Shown piece by piece: positions 15,741-24,462 of a stretch of DNA of 64,000 nucleotides. Source of the DNA: Bacillota bacterium (lineage in GTDB: Bacteria > Bacillota > Dehalobacteriia > UBA4068); the NCBI GenBank assembly GCA_024679955.1, contig JAILCQ010000029.1, positions 36,955 through 100,954 on the forward strand. The letters run 5' to 3'. Below the pieces are notes generated by a model. It saw only the letters and a program-made list of their open reading frames with translations, did not search any database and was not told the origin of the DNA. Each line of letters opens with the position of its first letter. The first letter of the stretch is position 1. Both the position numbers and the translations under genes were made by a program.

Positions 15741-15872
15741 TTATTTGCCGTACTTTCTTTCGTAAGCGACAAGAATGATTTCCGTGCCGGTTTTCGCGTG
15801 CAGTTCTTTTTCCGCAGCCTGGATATATTGGATGGCTTCCGTGCCGATGCTGGCGATCTTCTTATCATACAT
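15741..15872 (-). CDS. 43-residue small protein overlapping the upstream small gene
   Basis: ATG 15872 begins a 43-codon frame (MYDKKIASIGTEAIQYI to ILVAYERKYGK) that ends at TAA 15741. Its ATG overlaps the TGA of the 71-residue gene upstream in the sequence ATGTATGA, the arrangement of translational coupling. The product is a charged amphipathic peptide with no membrane segment. The overlap and good codon use argue that it is real, but it is short and of unknown function. Confidence 0.6.
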   Translation of the reverse strand: MYDKKIASIGTEAIQYIQAAEKELHAKTGTEIILVAYERKYGK

Positions 15873-16080
15873 GCTGATTACCCCCGTTTTTTGTTAATGG
15901 CGTTTTGTAGATTTGGCTATAGGACTCTACTTCTGCATCGGTGTTGGGCGGCGTGACCTCCAGACCGGTGCAATCGTTGGCGGATGCAACCGATGCAGAC
16001 GCGAAATAATAGCGCTGCCGGTCTTCGTCGAATAAAGGATCTTTGACGTCGCGCAAAGGCATGTTTTTCGGATCTATCAT
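15865..16080 (-). CDS. 71-residue small protein, unknown
   Basis: ATG 16080 follows a near-perfect ribosome site (AAAAGGAGG, seven bases before the start); an extension upstream to 16200 lacks one. The protein is acidic, with YYFASASVASANDCTGLEVT in the centre and a Ser/Tyr-rich tail, no signal and no membrane segment. I recall small clostridial proteins with a similar ...DCTGL..TPP...ESY..IY pattern but cannot name a family. It is coupled to the 43-residue gene downstream. Confidence 0.7.
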   Translation of the reverse strand: MIDPKNMPLRDVKDPLFDEDRQRYYFASASVASANDCTGLEVTPPNTDAEVESYSQIYKTPLTKNGGNQHV

Positions 16081-16227
16081 GGCCGTCCTCCTTTTCAGTT
16101 GTTCTATGGCTATTTTGCGTTTTCCGGCCGTTTTTATGCCCGGAAAAAGACGGCAGTATCTGTCAAACGACAGATGGCTTTTGGGCCAAATCCTTGACAA
16201 AATTTTCTTTTTGACCGGGTATCCGCC

Positions 16228-16256
16228 TTTACAAAGTAGGGATTTGCTGGTATACT
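16228..16256 (+). promoter_or_regulatory. promoter of the acyl-CoA ligase leader
   Basis: TTTACA (16228-16233) and TATACT (16251-16256) are 17 bases apart. Transcription would start near 16263, giving a leader of about 150 bases. Confidence 0.7.
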
Positions 16257-16262
16257 AACTAT

Positions 16263-16413
16263 TGTAGGTTTTAGCTTCGGGCTAAAAAGCAGGTTTTCAG
16301 TATGCAAATCGGTAGGACGGAAAGATGGCGATAAAGGGAGTTATTGCGGCTTTTCTGTGCTAAAAGCCGCTTTTTTGTTGCGTCTTTATCATTGCAGGAG
16401 GTTGTAGCATAAT
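16263..16413 (+). promoter_or_regulatory. structured leader, candidate attenuator or riboswitch of unknown class
   Basis: The leader begins with TTTAGC-TTCGG-GCTAAA style pairing (about 16271-16286), continues with a purine-rich stretch (TCGGTAGGACGGAAAGATGG near 16309-16328), and ends in an intrinsic terminator before the start codon. Such a layout (folded 5' part, terminator, ribosome site) is that of a regulated leader. I compared it mentally with the c-di-GMP, glycine, FMN, TPP, THF, fluoride, ZTP and preQ1 consensus patterns and found no match. Confidence 0.5.
16346..16376 (+). terminator. leader terminator before the acyl-CoA ligase gene
   Basis: GCGGCTTTT (16346-16354) pairs with AAAAGCCGC (16362-16370), followed by six T residues. 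It lies 38 bases before ATG 16414, where it would stop transcription unless antiterminated. Confidence 0.85.
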
Positions 16414-18048
16414 ATGGTGATCACGGATTTGTTAAGTCGTAACGCCGCGCTGTATGGCGATGAAGTGAGTCTGGTGGAAATAAGCCCGGCAAAAGTAGAG
16501 ACCGCCGGTTTGACCTGGCATGAATATGACATGAATCATATACAGCCCGCCGTGGATTTTCGCCGGGAAATGACCTGGCGGGAATTTGACGATCAGGCCA
16601 ACCGTTTTGCCAATTTTTTGCTTTCCCGCAATTTGGGCAAAGGGAAAAAAGTCGCCATTTTGATGGTGAACTGTTTGGAATGGCTGCCCATTTATTTTGG
16701 CATTCTCAAAGCGGGCGCTTTGGCCGTTCCCTTGAACTTCCGTTATACGGCGGATGAAATCAAGTATTGCCTGCAGCTTTCCCAATCCGACGCATTGATT
16801 TTCGGCGAAGTTTTTACCCAGCGGATCGAAGCGATCAAAGACGGCTTGCCGGAAATCCAATTATGGCTTTTCCTGGGGGAAAACAAACCGGATTTCGCGG
16901 AGGATTATCCCCAGGTCACCACGTCTTTTTCCGCGGAAGCGCCGGCGGTGGACCTGCAGCCGGAGGATGACGCGGCCATATATTTTTCCTCAGGTACCAC
17001 AGGCTTTCCCAAGGCGATTCTGCACGATCATGCCAGCCTGTATTCGGCCTGCGTTACTGAGCAAAAGCATCACGGGCAAACCAGAAAAGACAATTTTCTG
17101 TGCATACCGCCGCTGTATCATACCGGCGCGAAAATGCATTGGTTCGGCAGTTTGATTTCCGGCGGCAAAGCCGTGCTGCTGTGCGGCGTCAAGCCCCAAT
17201 GGATCATGCAGGCGATTTCCGATGAAAAAGCCACCATCGTCTGGCTGCTGGTGCCCTGGGCCCAGGATATTCTGGACAGCATCGAAAGCGGCTTGATCGA
17301 TCTGGGCGAATACCATCTGGATCAACTGCGTTTGATGCATATCGGCGCCCAGCCGGTGCCGCCCAGCCTGGTCAAACGCTGGCTGCGCTATTTCCCCAAC
17401 CATGACTACGATACCAATTACGGCCTGTCCGAATCCATCGGCCCCGGCTGCGTTCATCTGGGCGTGGGCAATATTGATAAAGTCGGCGCCATCGGCAAGG
17501 CCGGCTATCACTGGCAAACGAAAATCGTGGACGAAAACAAAAACCCTGTGCCCCAGGGCGCGGTGGGCGAATTGGCGGTAAAAGGGCCGGGCGTCATGAA
17601 ATGCTATTTTAACGACGTGGAAGCCACAGAAGCGGTTTTGCAGGACGGCTGGCTGTTTACCGGCGATATGGCCAAAACGGATGAAGACGGTTTCATCTAT
17701 TTGGTGGATCGCAAGAAGGACGTGATCATCAGCGGCGGCGAGAATATTTATCCCGTGCAGATCGAGGATTTCCTGCGGGCCAATGAAGCCGTCAAGGACG
17801 TGGCCGTCATCGGCATACCGGATAAACGTCTGGGCGAGATCCCGGCGGCGATCATCGAGGTAAAAGAGAATTATACCCTGGATAAACAGCATGTGGACAG
17901 CTTTTGCCAGGATCTGCCTCGTTACAAACGGCCCAAACGGGTCATCTTTGCCGAAGTGCCCCGCAACCCCACCGGCAAAATCGAAAAACCGAAGCTGCGG
18001 GAGATGTACTGCGGCGAAGGCTTGATCGCTTCTCAATTGAACAGTTGA
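16414..18048 (+). CDS. AMP-binding acyl-CoA ligase
   Basis: A 544-residue ANL-superfamily enzyme that activates a carboxylic acid as the acyl-AMP and then as the CoA thioester. Motif A3 is YFSSGTTGFPKAI (about 190-202), A5 is NYGLSESIGP, A7/A8 is FTGDMAKTDEDGFIYLVDRKKD followed by IISGGENIYPVQIED, and the catalytic Lys of A10 is in RNPTGKIEKPKL. The long adenylation domain fits medium- or long-chain or aromatic substrates; which one cannot be read. ATG 16414 follows CAGGAGG. Expression is probably controlled by the terminator-bearing leader. A hairpin terminator follows. Confidence 0.9.
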   Translation: MVITDLLSRNAALYGDEVSLVEISPAKVETAGLTWHEYDMNHIQPAVDFRREMTWREFDDQANRFANFLLSRNLGKGKKVAILMVNCLEWLPIYFGILKAGALAVPLNFRYTADEIKYCLQLSQSDALIFGEVFTQRIEAIKDGLPEIQLWLFLGENKPDFAEDYPQVTTSFSAEAPAVDLQPEDDAAIYFSSGTTGFPKAILHDHASLYSACVTEQKHHGQTRKDNFLCIPPLYHTGAKMHWFGSLISGGKAVLLCGVKPQWIMQAISDEKATIVWLLVPWAQDILDSIESGLIDLGEYHLDQLRLMHIGAQPVPPSLVKRWLRYFPNHDYDTNYGLSESIGPGCVHLGVGNIDKVGAIGKAGYHWQTKIVDENKNPVPQGAVGELAVKGPGVMKCYFNDVEATEAVLQDGWLFTGDMAKTDEDGFIYLVDRKKDVIISGGENIYPVQIEDFLRANEAVKDVAVIGIPDKRLGEIPAAIIEVKENYTLDKQHVDSFCQDLPRYKRPKRVIFAEVPRNPTGKIEKPKLREMYCGEGLIASQLNS

Positions 18049-18111
18049 TTCTGCGGCGGCGCAACCGCCATGCTGTAAGCCAGAATTTATTCTACATACA
18101 ACAACAAACAA

Positions 18112-18160
18112 AAGGGAACCGCAGGTTTTTGGCCGGCGGTTCCCTTGATTATCGTTTTTC
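18112..18160 (+). terminator. terminator after the acyl-CoA ligase gene
   Basis: AAGGGAACCG (18112-18121) pairs with CGGTTCCCTT (18137-18146), followed by a T-rich run ending at 18159. Confidence 0.75.
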
Positions 18161-18288
18161 ACAGCAAACGGCAGCTTTCGGAATTTCGCTGTAGATTAGT
18201 GGCACAGGAACCGATGCATCACCGCAACAGAAAAATCGATAGAATAAAAAATTCAACCCAATTTGACGCCGTCATGCCGCGGCAAGAC

Positions 18289-18317
18289 TTGACAAATGCC
18301 GCTGAGGCGGATATACT
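18289..18317 (+). promoter_or_regulatory. promoter of the rib operon
   Basis: TTGACA (18289-18294) and TATACT (18312-18317) are 17 bases apart; the FMN aptamer starts about 24 bases downstream. Confidence 0.85.
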
Positions 18318-18340
18318 GGCAATAGAATTGAATAGAACAA

Positions 18341-18450
18341 AATCTTCAGGGCAGGGTGCAATTCCCGACCGGTGGTAAAGCCCACGAGCCGCAAGGCATG
18401 ATTCGGTGCAACTCCGAAGCCGATAGTATAGTCTGGATGAAAGAAGATGA
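18341..18450 (+). promoter_or_regulatory. FMN riboswitch (RFN element)
   Basis: The conserved RFN core is present in order: AGGGCAGGGTGCAATTCCC, GACCGGTGGTAAAGCCCACGAGCC, GATTCGGTGCAACTCCGAAGCC, GATAGTATAGTCTGGATG, closed by TCTTC (18343-18347) with GAAGA. FMN binding is known to favour the downstream terminator. It controls the ribD-ribE-ribBA-ribH operon. A competing hairpin lies at 18499-18515 and the terminator at 18563. Confidence 0.97.
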
Positions 18451-18562
18451 CGAAGCGCGGAAGGCAAAAAGCATTTCTGCGCAGGAAGAGACTGCTCTGG
18501 AATGTTTTGCATTCCGGAGTTTTGTGTTTCTGCGGAAACGCCGTCCCGTTGTTGCCAGTTGG

Positions 18563-18589
18563 CCCTGAACGTTTTGTTCAGGGTTTTTT
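18563..18589 (+). terminator. FMN-controlled terminator before ribD
   Basis: CCCTGAAC (18563-18570) pairs with GTTCAGGG (18576-18583), followed by TTTTTT. It lies directly before ribD. Confidence 0.9.
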
Positions 18590-18607
18590 ATGTTGGGGGG
18601 CGGTACT

Positions 18608-19714
18608 GTGAACGATGAAGAATATATGGGCCGGGCATTGGCTTTGGCGGAAAAGGGGCGGGGCCGGACTTCTCCCAATCCCATGGTGGGCGCCGTCATC
18701 GTCAAAGACGGCCGGGTGATCGGCCAGGGCTGGCATGCAGTATACGGCGGCCCCCATGCCGAGCGCAACGCTTTGGCCGCCTGCCGGGAATCCCCCGCAG
18801 GTTCTACCATGTATGTGACTTTGGAGCCATGCTGCCATTACGGCAAACAACCCCCGTGCGTAGAGGCGATTTTGGCCGCCGGTGTGGGGCGGGTGGTCGT
18901 GGGCTGTACCGACCCCAATCCTTTGGTTGCCGGCAAGGGCATAGAGATTTTGCGGCGGCAGGGCGTGATGGTGACGGAAAACGTTCTGGAAAAAGAATGC
19001 CGGCAGCTGAACGAGATCTTTTTCCATTTTGTCCAAAGCGGGCTGCCCTTTGTGACCATGAAATACGCCATGACCATGGACGGCAAAATCGCCGCCTATA
19101 CCGGCGAATCCCAATGGATCACCGGGGAAGAGGCGCGCCGTCATGCCCGGCTGCAACGCAGCCGCCATGCGGCGATCATGGTGGGGGTAGGCACGGTGCT
19201 GGCGGATGATCCCCGCTTGACCTGCCGCGTCCCCGGCGAAAGGGATCCCCTTCGCATCATTTGCGATACCCACCTGCGCACGCCGCTTCAGGCCCAGGTG
19301 GTGGTTACGGCGGCGCAGACGCCCACCCTTTTGGCCACCTGTTGCAGGGATAAAAGCAAGATTTCCGCCTATGAACGCTGCGGCTGCCGGGTTTTGCCGG
19401 TGGAAGAAAAGGACGGACATGTGGATTTGCGGCAGTTGATGCGGCGGCTGGGGGAGGAAAATGTGGACAGCGTGCTGTTGGAAGGCGGCGGCATTTTGAA
19501 TTGGTCGGCTTTGGAAAGCGGCGTCGTCAAAAAAGTGCAGATCTATATCGCGCCCAAGCTGTTTGGCGGCAAGGAAGCCAAAACACCGGTGGAAGGGCAG
19601 GGCGTGGCTTCTCCGGCGGCGGCGATTTTGCTGCAGAATTATTCCGTTCGCAAACTGGATGAAGATTTGTTGATCGAAGGCGAGGTGAGACCGGATGTTT
19701 ACGGGGATCGTTGA
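18608..19714 (+). CDS. ribD: bifunctional riboflavin deaminase/reductase
   Basis: RibD carries out the second and third steps of riboflavin synthesis: deamination of the pyrimidine, then reduction of the ribosyl side chain. The N-terminal deaminase has the zinc motifs HAERNAL and CCHYGKQPPC (His, two Cys), with SPNPMVGAVIV before them; the C-terminal reductase starts near 150 (FVTMKYAMTMDGKIA) and ends in LLEGGG...APKLFGG. GTG 18608 is eight bases after GGGGGG; an ATG at 18590 sits in the terminator tail and is a less likely start. The stop lies inside ribE (20-base overlap). Confidence 0.95.
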   Translation: MNDEEYMGRALALAEKGRGRTSPNPMVGAVIVKDGRVIGQGWHAVYGGPHAERNALAACRESPAGSTMYVTLEPCCHYGKQPPCVEAILAAGVGRVVVGCTDPNPLVAGKGIEILRRQGVMVTENVLEKECRQLNEIFFHFVQSGLPFVTMKYAMTMDGKIAAYTGESQWITGEEARRHARLQRSRHAAIMVGVGTVLADDPRLTCRVPGERDPLRIICDTHLRTPLQAQVVVTAAQTPTLLATCCRDKSKISAYERCGCRVLPVEEKDGHVDLRQLMRRLGEENVDSVLLEGGGILNWSALESGVVKKVQIYIAPKLFGGKEAKTPVEGQGVASPAAAILLQNYSVRKLDEDLLIEGEVRPDVYGDR

Positions 19715-20342
19715 AGAAATCGGCGTCGTGGAAGGGATACGCAGGGGGGCGCATTCCGCCGTTTTGCAGATTCAGGCCAAAACGGTGTTGGAAGGAACAA
19801 AAACCGGCGACAGCATTGCCGTAAACGGCATATGCCTGACGGTAACCGCCTTGACCGCCGCTGCTTTTTCGGTAGATGTTATGCACGAAACGCTGAACCG
19901 CTCATCCCTGTCCCGGCTCCGTCCGGGCAGCGCCGTCAATTTGGAACGGGCTTTACCGGCCAATGGACGCTTCGGCGGCCATATCGTGGCCGGTCATGTG
20001 GACGGGGTGGGTAAAATCATCCGCGTCCGGCGGGACGATACGGCGGTATGGTACACGGTGGAGGCTGCGCCGGCCATTTTGCGCTATATTGTGGAAAAAG
20101 GCTCTGTCGCCATGGATGGCGTCAGCCTGACGGTGGCGGCGGTGGGGAATACGGATTTTTCCGTTTCCATCATCCCGCATACGATGGGACAGACGGTCTT
20201 GCGTGAGCGGCGGGAAGGCGACTGGGTCAATTTGGAAACGGATATCATTGGTAAATATGTGGAAAAACTGTTGCGCATTGCGCCGGAGTCCCCGGAACAA
20301 ACCGGGATCACCGGGGAAATGCTATCCAGATATGGGTTTTAG
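19695..20342 (+). CDS. ribE: riboflavin synthase, alpha chain
   Basis: Starts with MFTGIVEEIG, the invariant N-terminus of riboflavin synthase. Two homologous lumazine-binding halves are visible (GDSIAVNGICLTVT near 36-49 and KGSVAMDGVSLTVA near 135-148). It dismutates two 6,7-dimethyl-8-ribityllumazine molecules to riboflavin. The 215-residue length is normal. The start overlaps the 3' end of ribD and ribBA follows after 11 bases. Confidence 0.96.
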   Translation: MFTGIVEEIGVVEGIRRGAHSAVLQIQAKTVLEGTKTGDSIAVNGICLTVTALTAAAFSVDVMHETLNRSSLSRLRPGSAVNLERALPANGRFGGHIVAGHVDGVGKIIRVRRDDTAVWYTVEAAPAILRYIVEKGSVAMDGVSLTVAAVGNTDFSVSIIPHTMGQTVLRERREGDWVNLETDIIGKYVEKLLRIAPESPEQTGITGEMLSRYGF

Positions 20343-20353
20343 GAGGTTGAAAA

Positions 20354-21553
20354 ATGATACGATTCAATACGGTGGAAGAAGCGCTGGCAGATCTGCGGCA
20401 GGGAAAAATCATTTTGGTCACGGACGATCCCGACCGGGAAAACGAGGGGGATTTTATTTGCGCCGCCGAATTTGCCACCACGGCCAATATCAATTTTATG
20501 GCCACTTATGGCAAAGGGCTGATTTGCATGCCTATGTCGGAAGAATATGTAGAGAAATTGCGTATTCCCCAGATGGTACGGCACAATACTGACAATCATG
20601 AAACGGCGTTTACCGTGTCCATCGATCATGTATCCACCTCTACGGGGATATCCGCCGCCGAACGGTCCGTCACTGCCTTGGCCTGCGTGGATCCGGCGGC
20701 CAGGCCGGAGGATTTTCGCCGGCCCGGGCATATGTTTCCTTTGTTGGCCAAAACCAACGGCGTGCTGGAGCGCAACGGCCATACCGAGGCCACGGTAGAT
20801 CTGTGCCGCCTGGCGGGATTAAAAGAATGCGGCTTATGCTGCGAAATCATGCGGGACGACGGCACGATGATGCGCACGCCGGAACTGGCGGAGTTGGCAA
20901 CGCGTTGGGATCTGAAATTTATCACCATCAAGGATTTGCAGAACTATCGAAAATATCATGAGAAGCTGGTGGATCAAGTGACGGCCGTGCATATGCCCAC
21001 CAAATACGGAGATTTTATCGCCCATGGCTTTGTCAACCGGCTCAATGGCGAACATCATGTGGCCCTGGTAAAAGGGGAGATCGGCGACGGTGAGAACGTG
21101 TTGTGCCGGGTGCATTCCGAATGCCTGACCGGGGACGCTTTCGGTTCTTTGCGCTGCGATTGCGGACAGCAATTCGCTGCGGCTGCCACCCAGATCGAGC
21201 AGGAAGGCCGGGGCGTGCTGCTCTATATGCGCCAGGAGGGCAGAGGCATCGGCTTGATCAATAAGCTTCGGGCTTATGCCCTGCAGGAGCAGGGCATGGA
21301 TACGGTGGAAGCCAATCTGGCCCTGGGTTTTGCCGGTGACGAGCGGGAATACTATATCGGCGCGCAGATCCTGCGGGAATTGGGGGTAAAAAGCATGCGT
21401 CTTTTGACCAACAATCCGGATAAGGTCTACCAACTGGCGGAATTCGGTATCGAAATCAAAGAACGGGTGCCGATACAAATGGACGCCACGAATTATGATT
21501 TGTTTTATTTGAGAACCAAACAAGAGCGTATGGGACATATTTTAAAATATTAA
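20354..21553 (+). CDS. ribBA: 3,4-dihydroxy-2-butanone 4-phosphate synthase / GTP cyclohydrolase II
   Basis: A 399-residue fusion of the two entry enzymes. The RibB half (1-200) shows [31 protein letters not shown] and [14 protein letters not shown]. The RibA half (about 205-399) shows [20 protein letters not shown] (zinc Cys triad) and the catalytic [17 protein letters not shown]. One makes the four-carbon unit and the other opens GTP. ATG 20354 follows AGGAGG. Confidence 0.97.
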   Translation: MIRFNTVEEALADLRQGKIILVTDDPDRENEGDFICAAEFATTANINFMATYGKGLICMPMSEEYVEKLRIPQMVRHNTDNHETAFTVSIDHVSTSTGISAAERSVTALACVDPAARPEDFRRPGHMFPLLAKTNGVLERNGHTEATVDLCRLAGLKECGLCCEIMRDDGTMMRTPELAELATRWDLKFITIKDLQNYRKYHEKLVDQVTAVHMPTKYGDFIAHGFVNRLNGEHHVALVKGEIGDGENVLCRVHSECLTGDAFGSLRCDCGQQFAAAATQIEQEGRGVLLYMRQEGRGIGLINKLRAYALQEQGMDTVEANLALGFAGDEREYYIGAQILRELGVKSMRLLTNNPDKVYQLAEFGIEIKERVPIQMDATNYDLFYLRTKQERMGHILKY

Positions 21554-21570
21554 AGGAAAGGACCAGAACA

Positions 21571-22041
21571 ATGAAAATATTTGAAGGCAAACTGGTGTCG
21601 CAAGACATGACCGTGGGCATAGTCGCCTCCCGTTTTAACGAGTTTATTACCTCTAAACTGCTGGAGGGGGCCATGGACGCTTTGCTGCGTCACGACGTAC
21701 AGGAGAAGAATGTGCATGTGGCCTGGGTGCCCGGGGCGTTTGAGATCCCCTTGATCGCATCCAAAATGGCCAATAGCGGCAGATATGACGCGGTTATTTG
21801 CCTGGGGGCCGTGATCCGCGGGGCCACCAGTCATTACGATTATGTTTGCAACGAAGTTTCCAAGGGCGTGGCCGCCGTTTCTTTGTCCAGCGGCATACCG
21901 GTGATGTTCGGCGTGCTCACCACCGATAATCTGGAACAGGCCATCGAAAGGGCAGGCTCCAAAGGGGGCAACAAAGGTTATGATTGCGCCATGGGCGCCA
22001 TCGAAATGGTAAACCTGATCCAGGAGATCGGCAGGGAATAA
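21571..22041 (+). CDS. ribH: 6,7-dimethyl-8-ribityllumazine synthase
   Basis: A 156-residue protein with the lumazine synthase motifs [29 protein letters not shown] and [18 protein letters not shown] (catalytic His in the last). It joins the pyrimidine and butanone phosphate products and usually forms icosahedral capsids. It is the last gene of the rib operon. The 150 bases after it hold an inverted repeat (22096-22105 with 22141-22150) and no gene. Confidence 0.96.
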   Translation: MKIFEGKLVSQDMTVGIVASRFNEFITSKLLEGAMDALLRHDVQEKNVHVAWVPGAFEIPLIASKMANSGRYDAVICLGAVIRGATSHYDYVCNEVSKGVAAVSLSSGIPVMFGVLTTDNLEQAIERAGSKGGNKGYDCAMGAIEMVNLIQEIGRE

Positions 22042-22192
22042 ACGGCTACGGCCAGCCGCTTACCCAAAAGCGCCGGCGCTGCCAGCAAGGGAAAAGGCTT
22101 TCCCATGGCGAAAACATCCATATAGTATTGAAAAACAGCGTGGGAAAGCCGGCCGGCGTCCAGCTGCGGACAGCAGAAGGGGAGTGGAAACG

Positions 22193-24286
22193 ATGGCAAC
22201 CGAGATCAAGCATGGACTATGCGGCATGTGCCGCAGTCAATGCGCCATAACCGCTACGGTAACAGACGGCGTGATCCGGGAATTGGCGGCGGATACCGCC
22301 TCTCCCCGGGGCCGGCTATGCGCCCGGGGGGCTTTGGCCAAGTCCGTCATCTACGGCAAGGACAGATTGCTGCATCCGCTGATCCGCACCGGGGATAAGG
22401 GCGAGGGGAAATTCCGCGCCGCCGGCTGGGATGAGGCATTGGACCATGCGGCCCAAGGCTTCCGGCATATCCTGGAGGACGGCGGCCCCCGGGCTTTGGC
22501 CGCCTATTTCGGACAGGGGGTGCTGGAGGACACCATCACTATGGCCGGGGATCGTTTCTGGGACGCTTTGCATTCCCCCAACGGTATGAATTGCGGATCG
22601 ATTTGCAATACCGTTTCCCGGCATATTGCGCCCATTACCACGCTGGGCATATCCGGCAGCAGTTTCAGCGCCGATCTGGAACATTGCCGGGCCGTCTTTG
22701 TCTGGGGAAAGAATACGGATACGGACGAAGGTACGAAATTTTATTCCCGTAGAATTCAAAAAGCCCAGCAACGCGGCGCCAAGCTGGTGGTGATCGACCC
22801 GCGGCAAACCGGCATCGGCGAAAAGGCCGATTTATGGGTCCCGGTGTTGCCGGGCAGCGACGGCGCTTTGGCCCTGGCCATGCTGAAATACACGGTGGAA
22901 AACCGGGCCTATGACCAAAAGATCGTGGCAGACCATACCAAGGATTTTGATAAACTGGCGGCTTACCTGCGGGGGCTGGACACGGCGGATCTTTTGCGCC
23001 GCTGCCGGATTCCGGAGCAGATGTTCCGCCAATTGATGGATATCTTTCTCTCCTCGGAAAAGATCCCCCTGATCTCCTATACCGGTTTGGAATATCAGCT
23101 AAGCGGCGTACAAAGCATTCGCGCCATCTTTTTGCTGTGGGCCATCACCGGCAAAGTGGATGTGGAAGGCGGCCTGTATATCGACGAGCAGGCCATAGAA
23201 ACCTGGCGGCCCTATGCCGTCGATCCCGCCGGTCCGCCGCTGGGCGCGGAAGATTTTCCCGTATTCGCCGCCTTTACCGGCAAAGGGCAGTTTTCCCGCT
23301 TCCCGCAAGCGGTGTTGGAACAAAAACCCTATGGGGTGCAGGGCCTGCTGCTTTGCGGCGGTTCGCCGCTGCTTTCCTATCCGGATAGCCGCTGTTGGCG
23401 GGAAGCCTATGGCAAATTGCGCTATATGATCGTTTTGGAGCGCTATATGACGGAGGACGCCAAATACGCCGATGTGATTTTTCCGGCGGCCACCTGGTAC
23501 GAAAACGCCTCGGCCTATTTCTTCAAGGGCCAATGCCAGCTGCGCTATCCCTTGATCGAACCCCTGGGAGAAGCCAAAAACGACGTGTTTATTCTGCAGA
23601 ATCTGGCGGAACGGTTGGGCTTCGGCGACGCGCTGCCCAAAAACGACCGGGAGCTGCATCTGTGGGCCCTGGGAGGCGATGCTTCGCTGTTGGAAAAGCT
23701 GAACGCCGCCGGCGGGCCGGTATATTTGCGGCAGCCGCCGCCCCGGCAATACCGGAAATATGAAAACGGATTATTGCGCAAAGATGGGAAGCCGGGCTTT
23801 CCCACGGAATCCGGCAAAATCGAGCCCTATGCCGCCTTGTTTGAAAAATACGGCTATGATCCATTGCCGGAATACCGGGATATACGGGATTTGCCCGGCA
23901 TGGATGAACAATACTATCCGCTGCTGTTGACCTCCGGTTCCCGTGGCAAGGTGCGCATCGGCACTTTTGGTCAAAACATTCCGGAAATGGCCGCCTACGA
24001 CCCCTATCCGGTTGTGGAGATCAGCGCGGCCGACGCCGCGCAGTATCAGGTTTGCGACGGGGAGACCGTCTGCGTGATCAGCCCCTTCGGCCGCAAAAGC
24101 TTTACCGCCCGCATCGCGCCGATGGCCAAGGGGGCGATTCATATCCCTTTCGGCGGCGGCAGCTCTTTTATGAACGCCGCATGGGCCAATGGAAATGTCA
24201 ACGATTTATGCAGCTTGGACTATACGGATCCCATTTCCGGCTTTGTCACCATCAAATCCGTGCCCTGCCGCATGGAAAAGCTATGA
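22193..24286 (+). CDS. molybdopterin-dependent oxidoreductase, DMSO reductase family
   Basis: A 697-residue catalytic subunit. The N-terminus has CxxCxxxC (CGMCRSQC, about 8-15) and CARG near 43 for one [4Fe-4S] cluster. Then follow a molybdopterin domain with FVWGKNTDTDEG and VVIDPRQTGIGEKAD, and a C-terminal molydopterin-dinucleotide-binding domain (LLLTSGSRGKVRIGTFGQN). Cys in MNCGSICNT may ligate the metal. There is no Tat or Sec signal, so it is probably cytoplasmic, and no electron-transfer subunit is adjacent. ATG 22193 follows AAGGGGAG. The substrate cannot be predicted. A strong terminator follows. Confidence 0.88.
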   Translation: MATEIKHGLCGMCRSQCAITATVTDGVIRELAADTASPRGRLCARGALAKSVIYGKDRLLHPLIRTGDKGEGKFRAAGWDEALDHAAQGFRHILEDGGPRALAAYFGQGVLEDTITMAGDRFWDALHSPNGMNCGSICNTVSRHIAPITTLGISGSSFSADLEHCRAVFVWGKNTDTDEGTKFYSRRIQKAQQRGAKLVVIDPRQTGIGEKADLWVPVLPGSDGALALAMLKYTVENRAYDQKIVADHTKDFDKLAAYLRGLDTADLLRRCRIPEQMFRQLMDIFLSSEKIPLISYTGLEYQLSGVQSIRAIFLLWAITGKVDVEGGLYIDEQAIETWRPYAVDPAGPPLGAEDFPVFAAFTGKGQFSRFPQAVLEQKPYGVQGLLLCGGSPLLSYPDSRCWREAYGKLRYMIVLERYMTEDAKYADVIFPAATWYENASAYFFKGQCQLRYPLIEPLGEAKNDVFILQNLAERLGFGDALPKNDRELHLWALGGDASLLEKLNAAGGPVYLRQPPPRQYRKYENGLLRKDGKPGFPTESGKIEPYAALFEKYGYDPLPEYRDIRDLPGMDEQYYPLLLTSGSRGKVRIGTFGQNIPEMAAYDPYPVVEISAADAAQYQVCDGETVCVISPFGRKSFTARIAPMAKGAIHIPFGGGSSFMNAAWANGNVNDLCSLDYTDPISGFVTIKSVPCRMEKL

Positions 24287-24338
24287 CGGCTGCCGTCTGA
24301 CGCCTGCGGGATTGGACAAAAGCCAGTGCTAATAAACA

Positions 24339-24374
24339 AAAAGAGTCGATCGCAAACAAACGATCGACTCTTTT
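24339..24374 (+). terminator. terminator after the molybdopterin oxidoreductase
   Basis: AAAAGAGTCGATCG (24339-24352) pairs perfectly with CGATCGACTCTTTT (24361-24374). It directly abuts the next hairpin. Confidence 0.85.
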
Positions 24375-24402
24375 GGGGCACCCTCCGTAAGGAAGGTGCC
24401 CC
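24375..24402. repeat. hairpin at the left side of the 24.4-27.5 kb insertion
   Basis: GGGGCACC pairs with GGTGCCCC around the loop segment CTCCGTAAGGAA. The minus-strand form CTTCCTTACGGAG recurs, with one change and in opposite orientation, in the loop of the hairpin at 27450-27493. The pair could mark the ends of a mobile segment, or be two unrelated terminators. Confidence 0.55.
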
Positions 24403-24462
24403 AAGGTGGCTCTTGTATCTGAATTGAATGTTGTTTGATGTGGTATCGGCGTGGCCCTATGG

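Noticed and set aside
16263..16413. c-di-GMP (GEMM) riboswitch
   Set aside because: A stretch near 16312 (GGACGGAAAGATGG) resembles the GGACGCAAAG core only superficially; the GGGCAAACC side and the second helix with GGTAGC...GGGTTACC are not found.
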